Of a stretch of DNA of 63,799 nucleotides, positions 7,750 to 18,500 are shown in pieces. The notes under the pieces are model-generated. The model was not told the origin of the DNA. It was given only the letters and a program-made list of their open reading frames with translations, and made no database searches. The stretch comes from Rhodothermales bacterium. GTDB lineage: Bacteria; Bacteroidota; Rhodothermia; Rhodothermales; Bin80. Each line of letters starts with the position of its first letter. The stretch's first letter is position 1. Both the position numbers and the translations under genes were made by a program. The stretch lies in the NCBI GenBank assembly GCA_022821385.1, contig JAJEDR010000023.1, positions 1 to 63,799 on the forward strand, written 5' to 3'.

Positions 7750-9726
7750 TCATTTGACGATCAGGAACTTGCCTATGCTTGACTCTCCTTCATGTCCTTG
7801 CACATGCGATTCGATATGGTAGATATAAACACCCGGTTGTACGTTTTGGAAGAAGCGCGTCAGAAGGTAATCCCCGTGCATCGCCGAGCCCCAGGCCTCT
7901 TCTCCGAAGCCATCGTTGTGCTCTATGGTGCGCACGAGCTCCCCAGCAACAGTGTAAATGCGGATGGTGCATTGGCCAGGGATGTTCAGAAAGCTGATTC
8001 GCTTCTCCTCTGACGGATCAGAAAGCCCGCTAACCTGACGGAACGGATTCGGGATCACCAGTACTTCGGACAGATCGTTGCTCGGTGCCGGCTTGGCCGC
8101 CAGAGCGTGGAACGTATAGGCGGTGAATCCGCTCTCATTGCCATCCGAATCGTAAGAGGTAACCCAATGACGGTACGGAATTCCTGGTTCGGCAGGAAGG
8201 CGGAAGGTCACCTTCCCCCCGGCGGTAAGCCCCTCCGCTTCAGCGCGTGCCAGGTCAGCGGCTTCGATCCATGGTCCTTCAATCCTTGACTCAGACCGGT
8301 ATACTTTGTATCCGGCAAAGTCATTGGTGCCCGTGATGGGATCCCGGTAGCCGGGAGGTACCGCTGTCCAGGTAAGCTCAAATCCCTGTGTACCCAGTTC
8401 TGTGTCAACGTAGAGCTCAACCTGCAACTCGTCGTCATTGCTGGCAAACGGAGCATCGCCGACCGTTGGAGGCGGAAACGCGGAGATGCCCTCATTCCAG
8501 TTGCCTGTCCGTCTGAATCCGTCTACAATATCCAGCGCTGCCTGCCAATTCGCCTTCAGATTAACCAGTCCCTGCGACAGATAGTTTTGGGTGGCATTGA
8601 GACCCCCTAACTCACTGACATTGCGGTCCATTTCGCCGAGGGCAACTACACGAATGAGCTCTACCGAATCTCCAGGCGCAATATCATAGGGTCCGATCCC
8701 CAGGTTGAACGAAGGAACACGTTCATACAGATTTCCATCTATGGTGCCGCCATCTGTATTGGCGTCCCGCCAGCTCATGCGGGCCTGCTGGGCCGTCATG
8801 CGGGTAAAGACGTACGTCGGATCCTGATTGGTCGGCTGCCAGAACTCTTCATCAGGTGCTCCGGGGTTCTCATTCAGGATGCGGTGGAAAATGCCCTGAT
8901 AAACCATCGTCTCACCATGCTTATTGGGCGTGACATAGACAATATTGTCCGTGAAGAGCTGCGGAGAGTACAGGCGGCGGTCAATCGAATTCTGGATTGT
9001 GATATTGCCGGGATCACCACGATCACCGGTCTGATCGCCCGGGGAAATATCATAGGCCACCGGCGTCTGGTTGGGCGGCATTGACGTGTCGTCATAGAAC
9101 ACGAAATTGCCCTGCTCCATGCGAAAATTGCCGAACCCCGGATCCCACAGGTATTCGTCGTCAAAGGACACGCTGTACGGGATGCCCAGGCTAATATTGA
9201 GGCCGTAGGCGACGCTGTAGTACCAGTTGGTGATCTGCTCACTGCTCTGGTTGGTAAACACCTCCCGATGGATAATAAAGTCGTCATATTTCGGCAGACT
9301 CCACACCATTCGCTTGCGCGAAACTGTCAGGGGAATGACCGGGACTTCAGACCCGGCTGGGTCCACAGAGGTGACGGTCTCGTACGAGTATTCTTCGGCC
9401 TCAGTCAGGCTTTCTACAAAATTGTAGTTCTTTACCTGCGTGTGATGGACGATGTTGAAGCCTGGCCACCCACCGGTAATATGCTGCGTGCCATCCACTT
9501 CGCCCGCCCAGTAGCTGAGGGTATTGAACCAGTTGGATGGCGCTTCAAAATAGCCGGGATACGAGGCCAGCCAGATCGGCGGATTGGGCACCGATTCACT
9601 GATGACCGTCCAGAACTTGCCCCGTGTAAAGGTGTGATCAGTGCTGCTTTGGCCAGTGACCGCTGTGCAGGGCAGAACTACGATAAGGACCGCGACCAGG
9701 GTGCTGTGAATTGTATGGGATTTCAT
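7750..9726 (-). CDS. Secreted protein with T9SS type A C-terminal sorting domain
   Basis: A 658-residue protein with an N-terminal signal peptide (ALVAV-type core ending CTAVTGQ). The first two thirds are rich in Trp, Tyr and Asn and I do not recognise a family. Residues about 430-540 look like a fibronectin-III-type module (LTWTAVPPGYRDP, YKVYRSESRI). The last roughly 90 residues are a typical T9SS type A sorting domain: VIPNPFR, then IYTVAGELVRTIEH, QPGVYIYHIES and a final GKFLIVK. The protein should therefore cross the outer membrane by the T9SS and end up on the cell surface or outside. It lies between the TonB receptor and the PorV-like gene, so it is probably the surface-exposed cargo of this locus. 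The substrate is unknown. Confidence 0.85.
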   Translation of the reverse strand: MKSHTIHSTLVAVLIVVLPCTAVTGQSSTDHTFTRGKFWTVISESVPNPPIWLASYPGYFEAPSNWFNTLSYWAGEVDGTQHITGGWPGFNIVHHTQVKNYNFVESLTEAEEYSYETVTSVDPAGSEVPVIPLTVSRKRMVWSLPKYDDFIIHREVFTNQSSEQITNWYYSVAYGLNISLGIPYSVSFDDEYLWDPGFGNFRMEQGNFVFYDDTSMPPNQTPVAYDISPGDQTGDRGDPGNITIQNSIDRRLYSPQLFTDNIVYVTPNKHGETMVYQGIFHRILNENPGAPDEEFWQPTNQDPTYVFTRMTAQQARMSWRDANTDGGTIDGNLYERVPSFNLGIGPYDIAPGDSVELIRVVALGEMDRNVSELGGLNATQNYLSQGLVNLKANWQAALDIVDGFRRTGNWNEGISAFPPPTVGDAPFASNDDELQVELYVDTELGTQGFELTWTAVPPGYRDPITGTNDFAGYKVYRSESRIEGPWIEAADLARAEAEGLTAGGKVTFRLPAEPGIPYRHWVTSYDSDGNESGFTAYTFHALAAKPAPSNDLSEVLVIPNPFRQVSGLSDPSEEKRISFLNIPGQCTIRIYTVAGELVRTIEHNDGFGEEAWGSAMHGDYLLTRFFQNVQPGVYIYHIESHVQGHEGESSIGKFLIVK

Positions 9727-9776
9727 CTGTTCAGACTCTTTCAGTTTATTGGTTGACTACATGATTCCGGGCGCCC

Positions 9777-12700
9777 TTAGAAGGTCACCTCGAGTCCGAA
9801 ATAAACCTGCCTTGGCAGGAGACCTTGGTTGTACCAGTCCCATTCGTTTTCCTCCCCCGTGGTCGGATTGACCGGCAGAGTTCCTTGTTCGTGATAGGTC
9901 TCCAGCGCATTGCCGGTCAGGAAGTTGAGCCGCTTGGAATTGAACACATTGTGGACATCAATGCTGAATTTCATCTCTTCAACACCTGGCATACCAATCG
10001 CTTTAGAAAGGCGCAGATTGGTATTGCGGTGTGGCTTCCAGCGCCGGTTGTTGGGTTCGGTGGAGAAATCTCCCGGCGAGTGGTAGGTATAGCGGTGTCC
10101 ACTCGCATATACATAGTAGGCATTGAGGCGCCAGCCGCCAAGCGGATGAAAGAAGCCGAGAGCAGGTCCAAATTCCGATGGCGAGAAGAGGTCCACGATC
10201 ACCTTAACACTGGTAGTGGGATTCCACGTGTCGCTGTTGGTGCCCGACAGACCCTTATCGGTCAGGCTCACGCCGTGCAGCGTATGGGGCCGAACGGGGT
10301 TGCCCTCTTCATCCGTGACGAAGACCTGCCGGAAGCCATACTGCCCAGAGCGCACGAAGGACCTGTTGAAAATGATTCGTGCACGGGCATGCTCCAGGAA
10401 CAGGGAGTGCAGGGACAGCTCTAGGCCGCGTACATCTACATACCCCCCGTTGGAAGTGACGCGGCTACGGCCACCGCCCGGCGCAAACCCGAACGTGTTC
10501 GCCGCATCAGGGTGCACTTCCGTAGTTACCGACCCACCGACGCCGAAGAGGTTGTCGCCGATATTGTTGGGCGACTGCCGCACTCCCAGCGAGGTCAGAT
10601 TCTTTCCATCACGGTAATAAACCGTGACATCCAGATTTGCAACGCCCGGAATATGTTGGTCAAATCCGAGTTCGTACTGGATGATCTTTTCAAAACTGAG
10701 GTCAGGATTGCCCGTGTTGGTGTTCGGGTGATAGAACACAAACGTGTACTGCGCCGTGTCCGGCGAAGCATGCGGAGCACCGGCGGACGAGCCAAAGATG
10801 TGAAAGATGGTAGGCCCGCCACCAATGAGCTGCCAGGCCGGACGCTGGTTGAAGTGCCCGTAGGAAAAATGGAGTACCGTATTTTCGGTGATCGGGTGAG
10901 AAATACCGAAACGCGGTGAGAGGATAGCCTTGGTTTCGGTATCCACGCCGTGCTCTTCATCGGAATACGTGACAATTTCATTGGGCGCTACACCGACCAT
11001 GTTGGTGATCAAGGCCGGATCGAGTATGGACGGGGCCACTTTCGTGTTGGCATTGAACGCATCTAGGCGCAGTCCAGCGTTGATCACCATACCATTGACC
11101 TCAATTTTTCCCTGCACGTACGCAGCGGCGTCCCAGGGATTGAAGTCTGGGCGGGTCGCATGATTGGAGTAAATGGCACCGGGCATGGCGCCTGCCTTGA
11201 ACCGCTTGGAGACGTACTGCGGCGAATACATCGCTCCAGTCTTAAGCTGGAAAAAACGGTTGATCTGATTGGTGTAAGCGGCCTTGAACAACCAGGCATC
11301 TGACTCCGCGGTGAGCTGAAAAATGCCGGGGTGACCCCGATGAAAAATCGGCGGCAGCAGAAATAGCGGATTGCCGGGAATCATGGTCTCGTCCCACTGC
11401 GTTCCGAATTCTTCGGAGTCTGGATCGTACGTGTCGCTGGCTTCCAGCTGCCTGAAGTTGTTGCGGTCCAAGTCCATTGATGTGTAGCTCGCCTGGACAT
11501 CCAGGAAGGAAGCAGGATTGAATACGTGGGTCCATTTCAGTTGCCCGCTCTTGAGTCGCATATATTCCGGAGGGGAAGGCAACTGAAAAATGTGTGATGT
11601 ACCGTACGGCCAATACTTGAAAGTGGAGTAGCCCGAATAGTAGAATGGCGCTGGCCCCCAGAGCCCCGCAATAAACGAATCTTCACTGGACCAGTAGCTC
11701 AGCCGGGGACCCTCGGTATTGTTGAATCCCTGAACCATCCCCGACAATTCCAGTCGGTTGCTGCGGGAGAGCTGATAGTCAAACTTTCCCTGATAATTCC
11801 AGTCTTTGGAATAGGGCAGATAGGCTGGGAACTCCGGGGCATCCTTGAGGTACTTGCCGGACAGCAAGAAGCTGAGTCTTTCGGTGATCGGTCCGTAGAT
11901 GGTAGCTTCGGTTTCCCAGGTTGCGCGCTCGGTGTATTGCTGCATACGTCTTGACGGTTCCCCGAAAAGATCTCCAGAAATAAAGTTCATCCAAGCATCC
12001 AGTCGTTCCTGGGGCGTTCTGTTGACCCATTCGCCTCCACCGGTATTCTCCGTCCAGTAATCCAGGGTCCCCATAGTTGCCCATTCGTAATTCTCCCGGC
12101 TGTAAATATTTCGGCCCCAGTGGTACTTGCCAGCGGGCCGCAGACGCGCACGAACCGTTCCGTGCAGGCGATCCATCGCCGACTTAGTAACGATATTGAT
12201 GATGGCCCCCATCGCGCGACCGTATTCTGCATTCCAGCCCCCTGAGAGGACTTCAAGCTCAGATATGGCCGTGGTGTTGACACTGGTGAGATTGCCACCG
12301 GAAACATTATCTCGCAGGCTGAGCCCGTCCATGTAGTAATTGTCCTCCAGACCGAAGCCGCCGCGAATGCCTCCGTTAATGTTGGTGGCTGCCTGGATTT
12401 CTATAGCCTCAAGGACTGTATTAGCCCAGCTGTTGGCCAATTCCTCGCCACTCATGCGCTCCTTGCTGCCGGTCAGGTCAACCTCCACGGGCGGACGCTC
12501 GGCCGTCACTACAAGTTCGCCGGTTTCGAGGACCGCCTCGGCCAGTTCGAAGTCCACCGGAGTTGTCTGATCTATGAATATCCGGGCGTCCGTCTTCGTG
12601 ACAGACGCAAATCCGAGGAGGGATGCCTGAATGCTATGCAGTCCAGGCGGCACCCGCAAAATGAAGTAGTTGCCGTCCACATCGGCGGACGCCCCCAGGC

Positions 12701-12857
12701 CCGTCCCGACCACAACGACATTGGCACCCGGCAAAGGCTCGCCCGTGCTGGCATCGGTAACTGTTCCTGCGATTTTGCCCGTCTGCGACTGGGCCAGTGC
12801 CACACCCTGACTGGCCAAAAGGAGGGCGATTAGGAGGGTAGGTAGTCGAGTAGGCAT
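9777..12857 (-). CDS. TonB-dependent receptor with carboxypeptidase-regulatory-like domain
   Basis: A 1026-residue outer-membrane receptor. The signal peptide ends ...GVALAQ and is nearly the same as in the SusC gene at 15531. Residues about 27-110 form a CarboxypepD_reg-like domain (GKIAGTVTDASTGEPLPGAN, VDGNYFILRVPPG). The plug domain follows (YYMDGLSLRDN, ISELEVLSGGWNAEYGRAMG, INIVTKS), then a 22-strand type barrel ending in the aromatic-terminal GLEVTF. The plug lacks the SusC signature GxRGxxS/ASAxAIYG block, so this is a different receptor subtype without its own SusD. A predicted promoter and a roughly 130-base leader precede it. Its role is probably uptake of a large glycan product or another ligand linked to the T9SS cargo gene that follows it. 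Confidence 0.92.
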   Translation of the reverse strand: MPTRLPTLLIALLLASQGVALAQSQTGKIAGTVTDASTGEPLPGANVVVVGTGLGASADVDGNYFILRVPPGLHSIQASLLGFASVTKTDARIFIDQTTPVDFELAEAVLETGELVVTAERPPVEVDLTGSKERMSGEELANSWANTVLEAIEIQAATNINGGIRGGFGLEDNYYMDGLSLRDNVSGGNLTSVNTTAISELEVLSGGWNAEYGRAMGAIINIVTKSAMDRLHGTVRARLRPAGKYHWGRNIYSRENYEWATMGTLDYWTENTGGGEWVNRTPQERLDAWMNFISGDLFGEPSRRMQQYTERATWETEATIYGPITERLSFLLSGKYLKDAPEFPAYLPYSKDWNYQGKFDYQLSRSNRLELSGMVQGFNNTEGPRLSYWSSEDSFIAGLWGPAPFYYSGYSTFKYWPYGTSHIFQLPSPPEYMRLKSGQLKWTHVFNPASFLDVQASYTSMDLDRNNFRQLEASDTYDPDSEEFGTQWDETMIPGNPLFLLPPIFHRGHPGIFQLTAESDAWLFKAAYTNQINRFFQLKTGAMYSPQYVSKRFKAGAMPGAIYSNHATRPDFNPWDAAAYVQGKIEVNGMVINAGLRLDAFNANTKVAPSILDPALITNMVGVAPNEIVTYSDEEHGVDTETKAILSPRFGISHPITENTVLHFSYGHFNQRPAWQLIGGGPTIFHIFGSSAGAPHASPDTAQYTFVFYHPNTNTGNPDLSFEKIIQYELGFDQHIPGVANLDVTVYYRDGKNLTSLGVRQSPNNIGDNLFGVGGSVTTEVHPDAANTFGFAPGGGRSRVTSNGGYVDVRGLELSLHSLFLEHARARIIFNRSFVRSGQYGFRQVFVTDEEGNPVRPHTLHGVSLTDKGLSGTNSDTWNPTTSVKVIVDLFSPSEFGPALGFFHPLGGWRLNAYYVYASGHRYTYHSPGDFSTEPNNRRWKPHRNTNLRLSKAIGMPGVEEMKFSIDVHNVFNSKRLNFLTGNALETYHEQGTLPVNPTTGEENEWDWYNQGLLPRQVYFGLEVTF

Positions 12858-12993
12858 GATTCACCTTTTTCTGATGACAAGATTATCCCTTGCGGAGCAC
12901 GAGGCACCAGGATAGTCTGCACAGCAGATACCTACTTCATCACTAAGTCCCACTACTGTCTGCCACCACCGAACTACCCAAGCCGCCGACTTT

Positions 12994-13022
12994 ATATTAA
13001 ACAACTAAGTAACAATTGTCAA
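12994..13022 (-). promoter_or_regulatory. Putative promoter of the TonB receptor operon
   Basis: Read on the minus strand, a perfect TTGACA (13022-13017) is followed after 17 bases by TAATAT (12999-12994). The region is strongly AT-rich in otherwise mixed DNA, and it aligns with the AT-rich tract upstream of the paralogous SusC gene. The start of transcription would be near 12987, giving a leader of roughly 130 bases. Bacteroidota often use a different consensus (TTTG near -33 and TAnnTTTG near -7), so the sigma-70-like match is suggestive only. Confidence 0.45.
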
Positions 13023-13520
13023 TAGGGTCGGTACAAAACTGCCATGCGATACAATTCATGAGTAATTCTGAATTATTTCATGATTTTCCGTGATTCCGGA
13101 CTGAGTTGAACCCACGGAGCAAGGTATCTAACTGGAGAGCGAATCAGCCCAACTGAGTTGAGCACATTTTGCAGGTTCAAAGGGCTCTGGAGGAAATTCA
13201 TGGCTGAGGCATCATTGTTAGCCTGAATTCCCATGTATGTGAAATCTTCGTACCGATACTGTCAAGATTCCGTGAATTCTATTGTCCGATTGTTCTGGCC
13301 GCTGTATTAAACAGCGATGACTGTAATTGGGGGGTGATGCAGTGAGGGCGTCGAAGGCTTTTCCTGTTTGACAGCTACTCCTTCGGTACGGCTGCGATGC
13401 TGACTGACCACAGTTGAATCTCTGGACTTCCCCGGCTGAGTTCCGCAATGCTAATCTCCTGAACCTTGTCTGGCCGAAAAAAATGGCCAAATGCCAGCGT
13501 GCCAAGTCTTGACAGACACT

Positions 13521-13841
13521 ACTGCATTTCCTGTCGCTCCATAATGAAAGTGGAGGCTTCGTCGCAAGGATATTTGCGCCCATCAGAGAACATCGCCTAT
13601 TCATAGCGGCGCAGCACAATTGCTTGAGTTCAACGGGGTCATTGGCCGGGTAAATTTCCTTGCCATCCGCGCTCCGCCGCCGAAAATAGCTAGGTTGCCG
13701 TACTGGTAACCCCTAGGCCTTGAGTGGAAACCCGGCCTTGGATTGAATTACCCGCGAACTTCAGATGTAGTGTACTGAGAACTCGTGCAGTCCAGGAGCC
13801 CCGCCCAAGCGTCCGCACATATCGGTGGCCGTAGTTGTCAA
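13521..13841 (-). pseudogene. Decayed 3' end of a GH116-like gene
   Basis: This stretch aligns with the last roughly 330 bases of the intact GH116-like gene (19384-19710), in the same orientation. Conserved blocks are the C-terminal ...EAST(x3)ERQEM end, the shared DNA run catttcctg(t/c)cgctcca, tgccgtactggta, gggccttggattga or its close variant, and atatcggtggccgta. The matching protein pieces fall in different frames and include a stop inside the VLRRYE segment. It is therefore not translated as a unit. It is a scar of the duplication that produced two receptor genes with homologous leaders. Confidence 0.85.
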
Positions 13842-13968
13842 CTCCCCAATTTGGATCACAGGCTACACCCCGTTGGCTCAATAAACCTGAGCATTCTTAA
13901 ACAACAACCAGACCCACCGTTATCCAGGAACTTGGACCGTTACATTTGGCAATTCACAGCGGGTTCCG

Positions 13969-15519
13969 CTAATGTCCGGGGTTCTGCGTTACCACGCCAC
14001 CGGAAATATCAATTTCCAATTGCGGAATCGGATACAGGAGACGTTCCGGCGTTAAGCTGAAGCTTGTTGGCCCACCGTAATTGGTGATCCTCTGGAACGT
14101 GGTCTGCTGGGCCCCCAACTGCGCGTTCATTATTGCGATAGTTTGAGCCTCCGGAAGTCTGACCAGATCGAACCAACGGTGCATTTCAAAGGCAAACTCC
14201 AGCCTACGCTCCTTCATCAGCTTTTCCATGAAGCTGCCGGGCGTGTCGGGGCCAATATCCGCAAGACCCGCACGGCTTCGTACCTCATTTATAAGGGCAT
14301 AGGCCTCGCCACCCTCTCCCAGCGACTCTGCAAGCGACAACAGCACATCGGCATGGCGCAACAGGACAAGATTGACGTCAGCTCCGTCTGACTCCGCGCT
14401 TGTATCTATGAACTTGGTGATATATCCCCCGGGCTCACGGCCCTCGATTGTGCCAAACGTGTACGGAATCCGTAGATCATTCGGATCATCAAAGGCATCA
14501 ATCAAGTCCTGAGTGACAAACGGAAAGAGAATCTCACGTGTCGAGCCTCCAGCAACAATGCCCAGTTCGTCTGCAACACTCTGAGGAATAAAGTGCTGGC
14601 GGAACAACCCCGTCTGATTCGCTGGGTTAAAACTGACTTCAAAAATGGACTCAGCCGAATTGTCATTGCCGGGGCTATGGATCATCCCGTAGTCGCTGAG
14701 GAGCGAATACCTGTTGACTACCTGACGTAGTGCGGCTGTCGCAGCCCCCGCATTTCCCCGCTGCAATTCTACTTTTCCCAGCAACGTCAGAGCGGCTGAG
14801 TTGGTAGCCCTGCCGACTTCATGGCCGGAACTGCCATCGTAGGTTTCGGGAAGCACGGCGGCTGCCTCCGTCAGATCTCGTACTATCTGATCGTAGACCT
14901 CGGCCTCCGAGGACCGCGCTATGGCAGTTTCCTCAAAATCTTCCGTAGGGGTTACTCTCAGCGGTGTGCCTCCCCAGAGATTGACCATATGGTAGTAAGT
15001 GAATGCGCGTACGAATTTGGCTTCTCCCACAATGCGCGCAATCAGTGCTGCATCTCCGTCGGCATCGGGACCTCGGACGATGACCGTGTTGGCGAGATTA
15101 ATGCAGTTATACATCGCGGCCCACGTGATATCCAACAGCAGATTACCCGGTACCTCCGCAAATATGTCTATCTCGACACGCTCCGCCTGGTCCGTATGGT
15201 CCAAGCCGGTATTATCTGACCTTCCCTCAATAATGTTGTAAATAGTCCCGCTCCCGTAAATGGATCTTTGCGCGGCGTACACGCCGTTCATCCCGATCAG
15301 GAGCTCCTGATCCGTCGAGAAAAATGAAGGAGCATCAATCCGGTCAACGGGTTCCACATCTAGGAAACTGTCACACGATATCCCGACTAGCGAAGCCATT
15401 AGTACAAATATCACGACCCTAAGCCCGTTTGCCGTTAAGCATTGCCGATGGCTTTTCCGTAAGGGAGCACCACCACCCGCGGGCCCCGATAGCAATTTTT
15501 CGTTATTCCACGATTTCAT
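13969..15519 (-). CDS. SusD/RagB-family glycan-binding lipoprotein
   Basis: A 516-residue SusD homologue that caps the SusC pore and binds oligosaccharide at the cell surface. The start is set at an ATG 11 bp after the SusC stop; a longer reading overlapping SusC is less likely. The lipobox VGISC (Cys49) follows a hydrophobic stretch and leads into SFLDVEPVDRIDAPSFFST, the classical mature SusD start. TPR-like helices follow, such as EAKFVRAFTYYHMVNLWG and YDQIVRDLTEAAAVLPETY. The C-terminal part has NEVRSRAG, MKERRLEFAFEMHRWFDLVR and a LYPIPQLEI closing segment, all typical of the family. It forms the SusCD pair with 15531-18680. The ligand cannot be read from the sequence. Confidence 0.96.
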   Translation of the reverse strand: MKSWNNEKLLSGPAGGGAPLRKSHRQCLTANGLRVVIFVLMASLVGISCDSFLDVEPVDRIDAPSFFSTDQELLIGMNGVYAAQRSIYGSGTIYNIIEGRSDNTGLDHTDQAERVEIDIFAEVPGNLLLDITWAAMYNCINLANTVIVRGPDADGDAALIARIVGEAKFVRAFTYYHMVNLWGGTPLRVTPTEDFEETAIARSSEAEVYDQIVRDLTEAAAVLPETYDGSSGHEVGRATNSAALTLLGKVELQRGNAGAATAALRQVVNRYSLLSDYGMIHSPGNDNSAESIFEVSFNPANQTGLFRQHFIPQSVADELGIVAGGSTREILFPFVTQDLIDAFDDPNDLRIPYTFGTIEGREPGGYITKFIDTSAESDGADVNLVLLRHADVLLSLAESLGEGGEAYALINEVRSRAGLADIGPDTPGSFMEKLMKERRLEFAFEMHRWFDLVRLPEAQTIAIMNAQLGAQQTTFQRITNYGGPTSFSLTPERLLYPIPQLEIDISGGVVTQNPGH

Positions 15520-15530
15520 TGTAGTAGGGA

Positions 15531-18500
15531 TCAATAGGTTAGGTGGATGCCGAAGGTCCATACGCGCGGCAGCGGTAGGTGCGGTGGACTCGTCAGTCCG
15601 ATTTCTCTGCCGTCCGCTACGCCGGGAATCCTGGATCCGCCGAACAGCGACGGACCGCCGGCCGAATTCCGCCGCCCTTCAGGATTGCCGCCAATGAAGC
15701 TGGTCCACATGTGGACGTTCTCCATAGACGTATAGATTCTCCCGCGTGCACCCCGGACGCCGATTCCCTGAAGCAGCCTTTGGGGCAGGTTATAGGTCAG
15801 CGTTATGTTGCGGAGTCTGAGAAAATCGGTATCCTGAATACCAAGGCTCGAAACGGCTCCAATCCCGGTATCAAATCCTGAGGCGCTCGGCGTCTTGCCA
15901 TCGCCAGGTTCACTTTCCGAAATGTACCGGCCATCGTACCAGAATTCCCTGGACAGATTGACCCGGCGGAACGGTGCGCCGATCTGAATGATATATAGAT
16001 CCAGAACGGAGGCACCGGCCTGTCCGTTGAACCGGACATTAAGCTCGAAGTCCTTGTAGCGAACATCGGTGTAGAATCCATAGATGTAGTCCAGATTCGT
16101 TCCCTCCAAGTTAACGCCATCAGGCCCTAGGAAATTACTGATCGAACCATCGCCATCGGCATCTCTGTAGAGCATCGTACCCGGTTCCGCCCCCGGCTGC
16201 GCCGGATGTGTTTCCCCTTCCCTCACGATGCCCACATGCTCTACAACATGAATGTTCTGCAGTTCTCCGCCAACCGTGCGGCGTAGCGCCCCGAAGAAAT
16301 TTCTAATCTCTTCATCGCCTCCCAAATCCAGAATCTCCTGATTGTTGTTCGTCACATTGCCGCCCACAACCAAGTCGAAATCACTTGTCTCCATCACAGC
16401 AACACTGGCTGACAGCTCAATGCCATCGTTGCGCATGCTGCCGATATTAGTAAGGAAGCCCCCATAGCCAGACGACGCCACGATATTCCGCGATAAGAGC
16501 AAGCTAGTGGTGACATTATTGTAGTAATCCAGCACCACGCTGTAGCGGCCATCGAATAGAATCAGATCAAGGCCAATATCAAGTTGCTCGGATGTCTCCC
16601 AGGTCAAACCGGGGTTACCCGGATCACCAATGGCAACGCCAGTCAATTGAGCGGCTCCGAGCGAGTGATTGACGGGTCGCAGGCTCGGCCTCGCAATGAA
16701 GTCTGGAATTGCATTGCTGCCTGTGGAGCCGTAGGACACCCGAAGCTTCGCATCGTTGACAAAACCCAGCTCCTTAACGAAGTCCTCTTCGGATAGGCGC
16801 CAGCCGAGAGCGAATGAGCCGAACGTTTGGTAGCGATTATTGGCCCCGAACCTTGAACTCCCGTCCCGCCGTACGGTGGCTGTCAGTAGGTATCGGTCCT
16901 TGAACGAATAGTTGAGCCGTCCGAGAATAGAGGCGAGTGCGTTTTCGCCGAATCCATTGTTGGAGGTAAGGGTCTCCGAGTCACCGATAGACAGAATCCT
17001 CGCTCCCGGAATCTGCAGTCCTGCTACGTTGGAGGACACGAACTCGACTCGGTCTCGTTGCAGGGTAAAGCCGGCCAGCACATCAAAGAAGTGATCCCGT
17101 CTAAATTGCCTGCGGAAGTTGACCGTGTTTTCGTTCAGCCATCCCCGCCGCCACACTTGCCCTACATTAAGGGTACTGACCGACGGATAGGAAAATCGGG
17201 GCGGGCCGGCGGGAGCGTCGTAGAGCGATTCGTTCTTGTCAGATCCGATATTAGTGGACAGAACCGACTTGAACGTAATGCCTGGAAACGCCTCCACCTC
17301 CATGCTTACTCCACCCAGCATCCTGAACAGATCATGCGTGCGCTTGAACTGGTTGACGGTCTGCAGGGGATTCCCAATCGGAAAATTGCCCGGCACATAA
17401 CTTCCGATGGCATATTCACCATCGGAATCAAAGACCGGGATAATGGGTGGCAACAGAATGGCTTGTGCCCATGCAGATCTCCAGTCACTGCCATCTTCGC
17501 TGGGCCGACTGGACTTCGTGATCTTGGACACGCTCGGAGCCACATTCAGCCCGAAAGTGATTCTGTTGCTGGGCCGATAGTCCAGTTTAACGCGGGCTCC
17601 GATCTTATTGAATCCCTCGCCGGGTATGACTCCCGATTCCTGCGTATAGCTGCTTGAAAGCAGGTAGGAGACTTTTTCGGTTCCCCCGTGTGCAGAAAGG
17701 GACCAGCTGTGGAAGGGAGCAGTCTCGTAGAGCTCATCCTGCCAGTCCGTGTCCGTGGACCCATCCCAAACGGAGGAAATCCACGTGGGCGTTGTACCGC
17801 CATTCTGCTCAGTATGAAATTGAACATACTCCTGAGCATTCAGCATCTTGAAGCGTGAGGCCTGCGTGATGTTTGATATCCCGGCGTTCATAGCCAAATT
17901 GATCTGAGCGGTCCCGATATGTCCAGACTTTGTGGTGACGATAATCACGCCGTTGGCTCCCCGGGACCCGTAAATGGCCGTTGCCGAGGCATCCTTGAGC
18001 ACATCAATTGATTCAATATCCGCGGGGTTAAGCATTTGGGCATTCCGCTGGTCGGTCGGAAACCCATCAATTACCCAGAGAGGCTCGTAGCCGGCGGACA
18101 GAGAACCGATGGCGCGGATTGAGATCTGAGCCAGATCACCTGGGTTGGCACTTCGATCAGCTACATTGATGCCCGGAACCAGACCCTGCAGGGCCTTTTC
18201 CACTGAAGCAACCGGTCGCGAAGCCAGGTCCGCAGCCGAAACTGAGGCAATGGATCCGGTGACATCCTTACGCAACTGGGTACCGTAACCCGTAACGATA
18301 ATTTCCTCAAGTCCCGCCGTGTCCTCCTCCATCATCACATCAATGACCGTCCGACCTTCAATAGCCACTTCCTGCGTAACGAAGCCCACGAACGAGAACA
18401 CGAGAATAGTTGCGTCGTCGGGGACGATTAGCTCATAGTTGCCATCTACATCGGTAGCCGTCCCGATAAAGGATTCTGGGACGCGCACTGTCGCGCCGCC

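Larger units (their letters stand above)
12858..13968. other. Intergenic region: leader, promoter and GH116 remnant
   Basis: No intact gene. From right to left on the minus strand it holds a decayed copy of a GH116 3' end (13521-13841), about 500 bases with no recognisable signal, a sigma-70-like promoter (12994-13022) and a leader of about 130 bases before the TonB receptor ATG. The last roughly 165 bases are clearly homologous to the leader of the SusC gene (18681-18840). Examples are the shared base strings around the start (gcatgattcacctt) and the AT-rich tract near 13000 and 18815. Confidence 0.7.

Noticed and set aside
13218-13619. 133-residue minus-strand ORF in the GH116 remnant region
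   Set aside because: Wrong frame for the remnant; the readable GH116 pieces are in other frames, so this is not a gene.
15520-15561. Longer SusD start overlapping the SusC gene
   Set aside because: The extra residues lack signal-peptide character; the ATG at 15519 lies just past the SusC stop.
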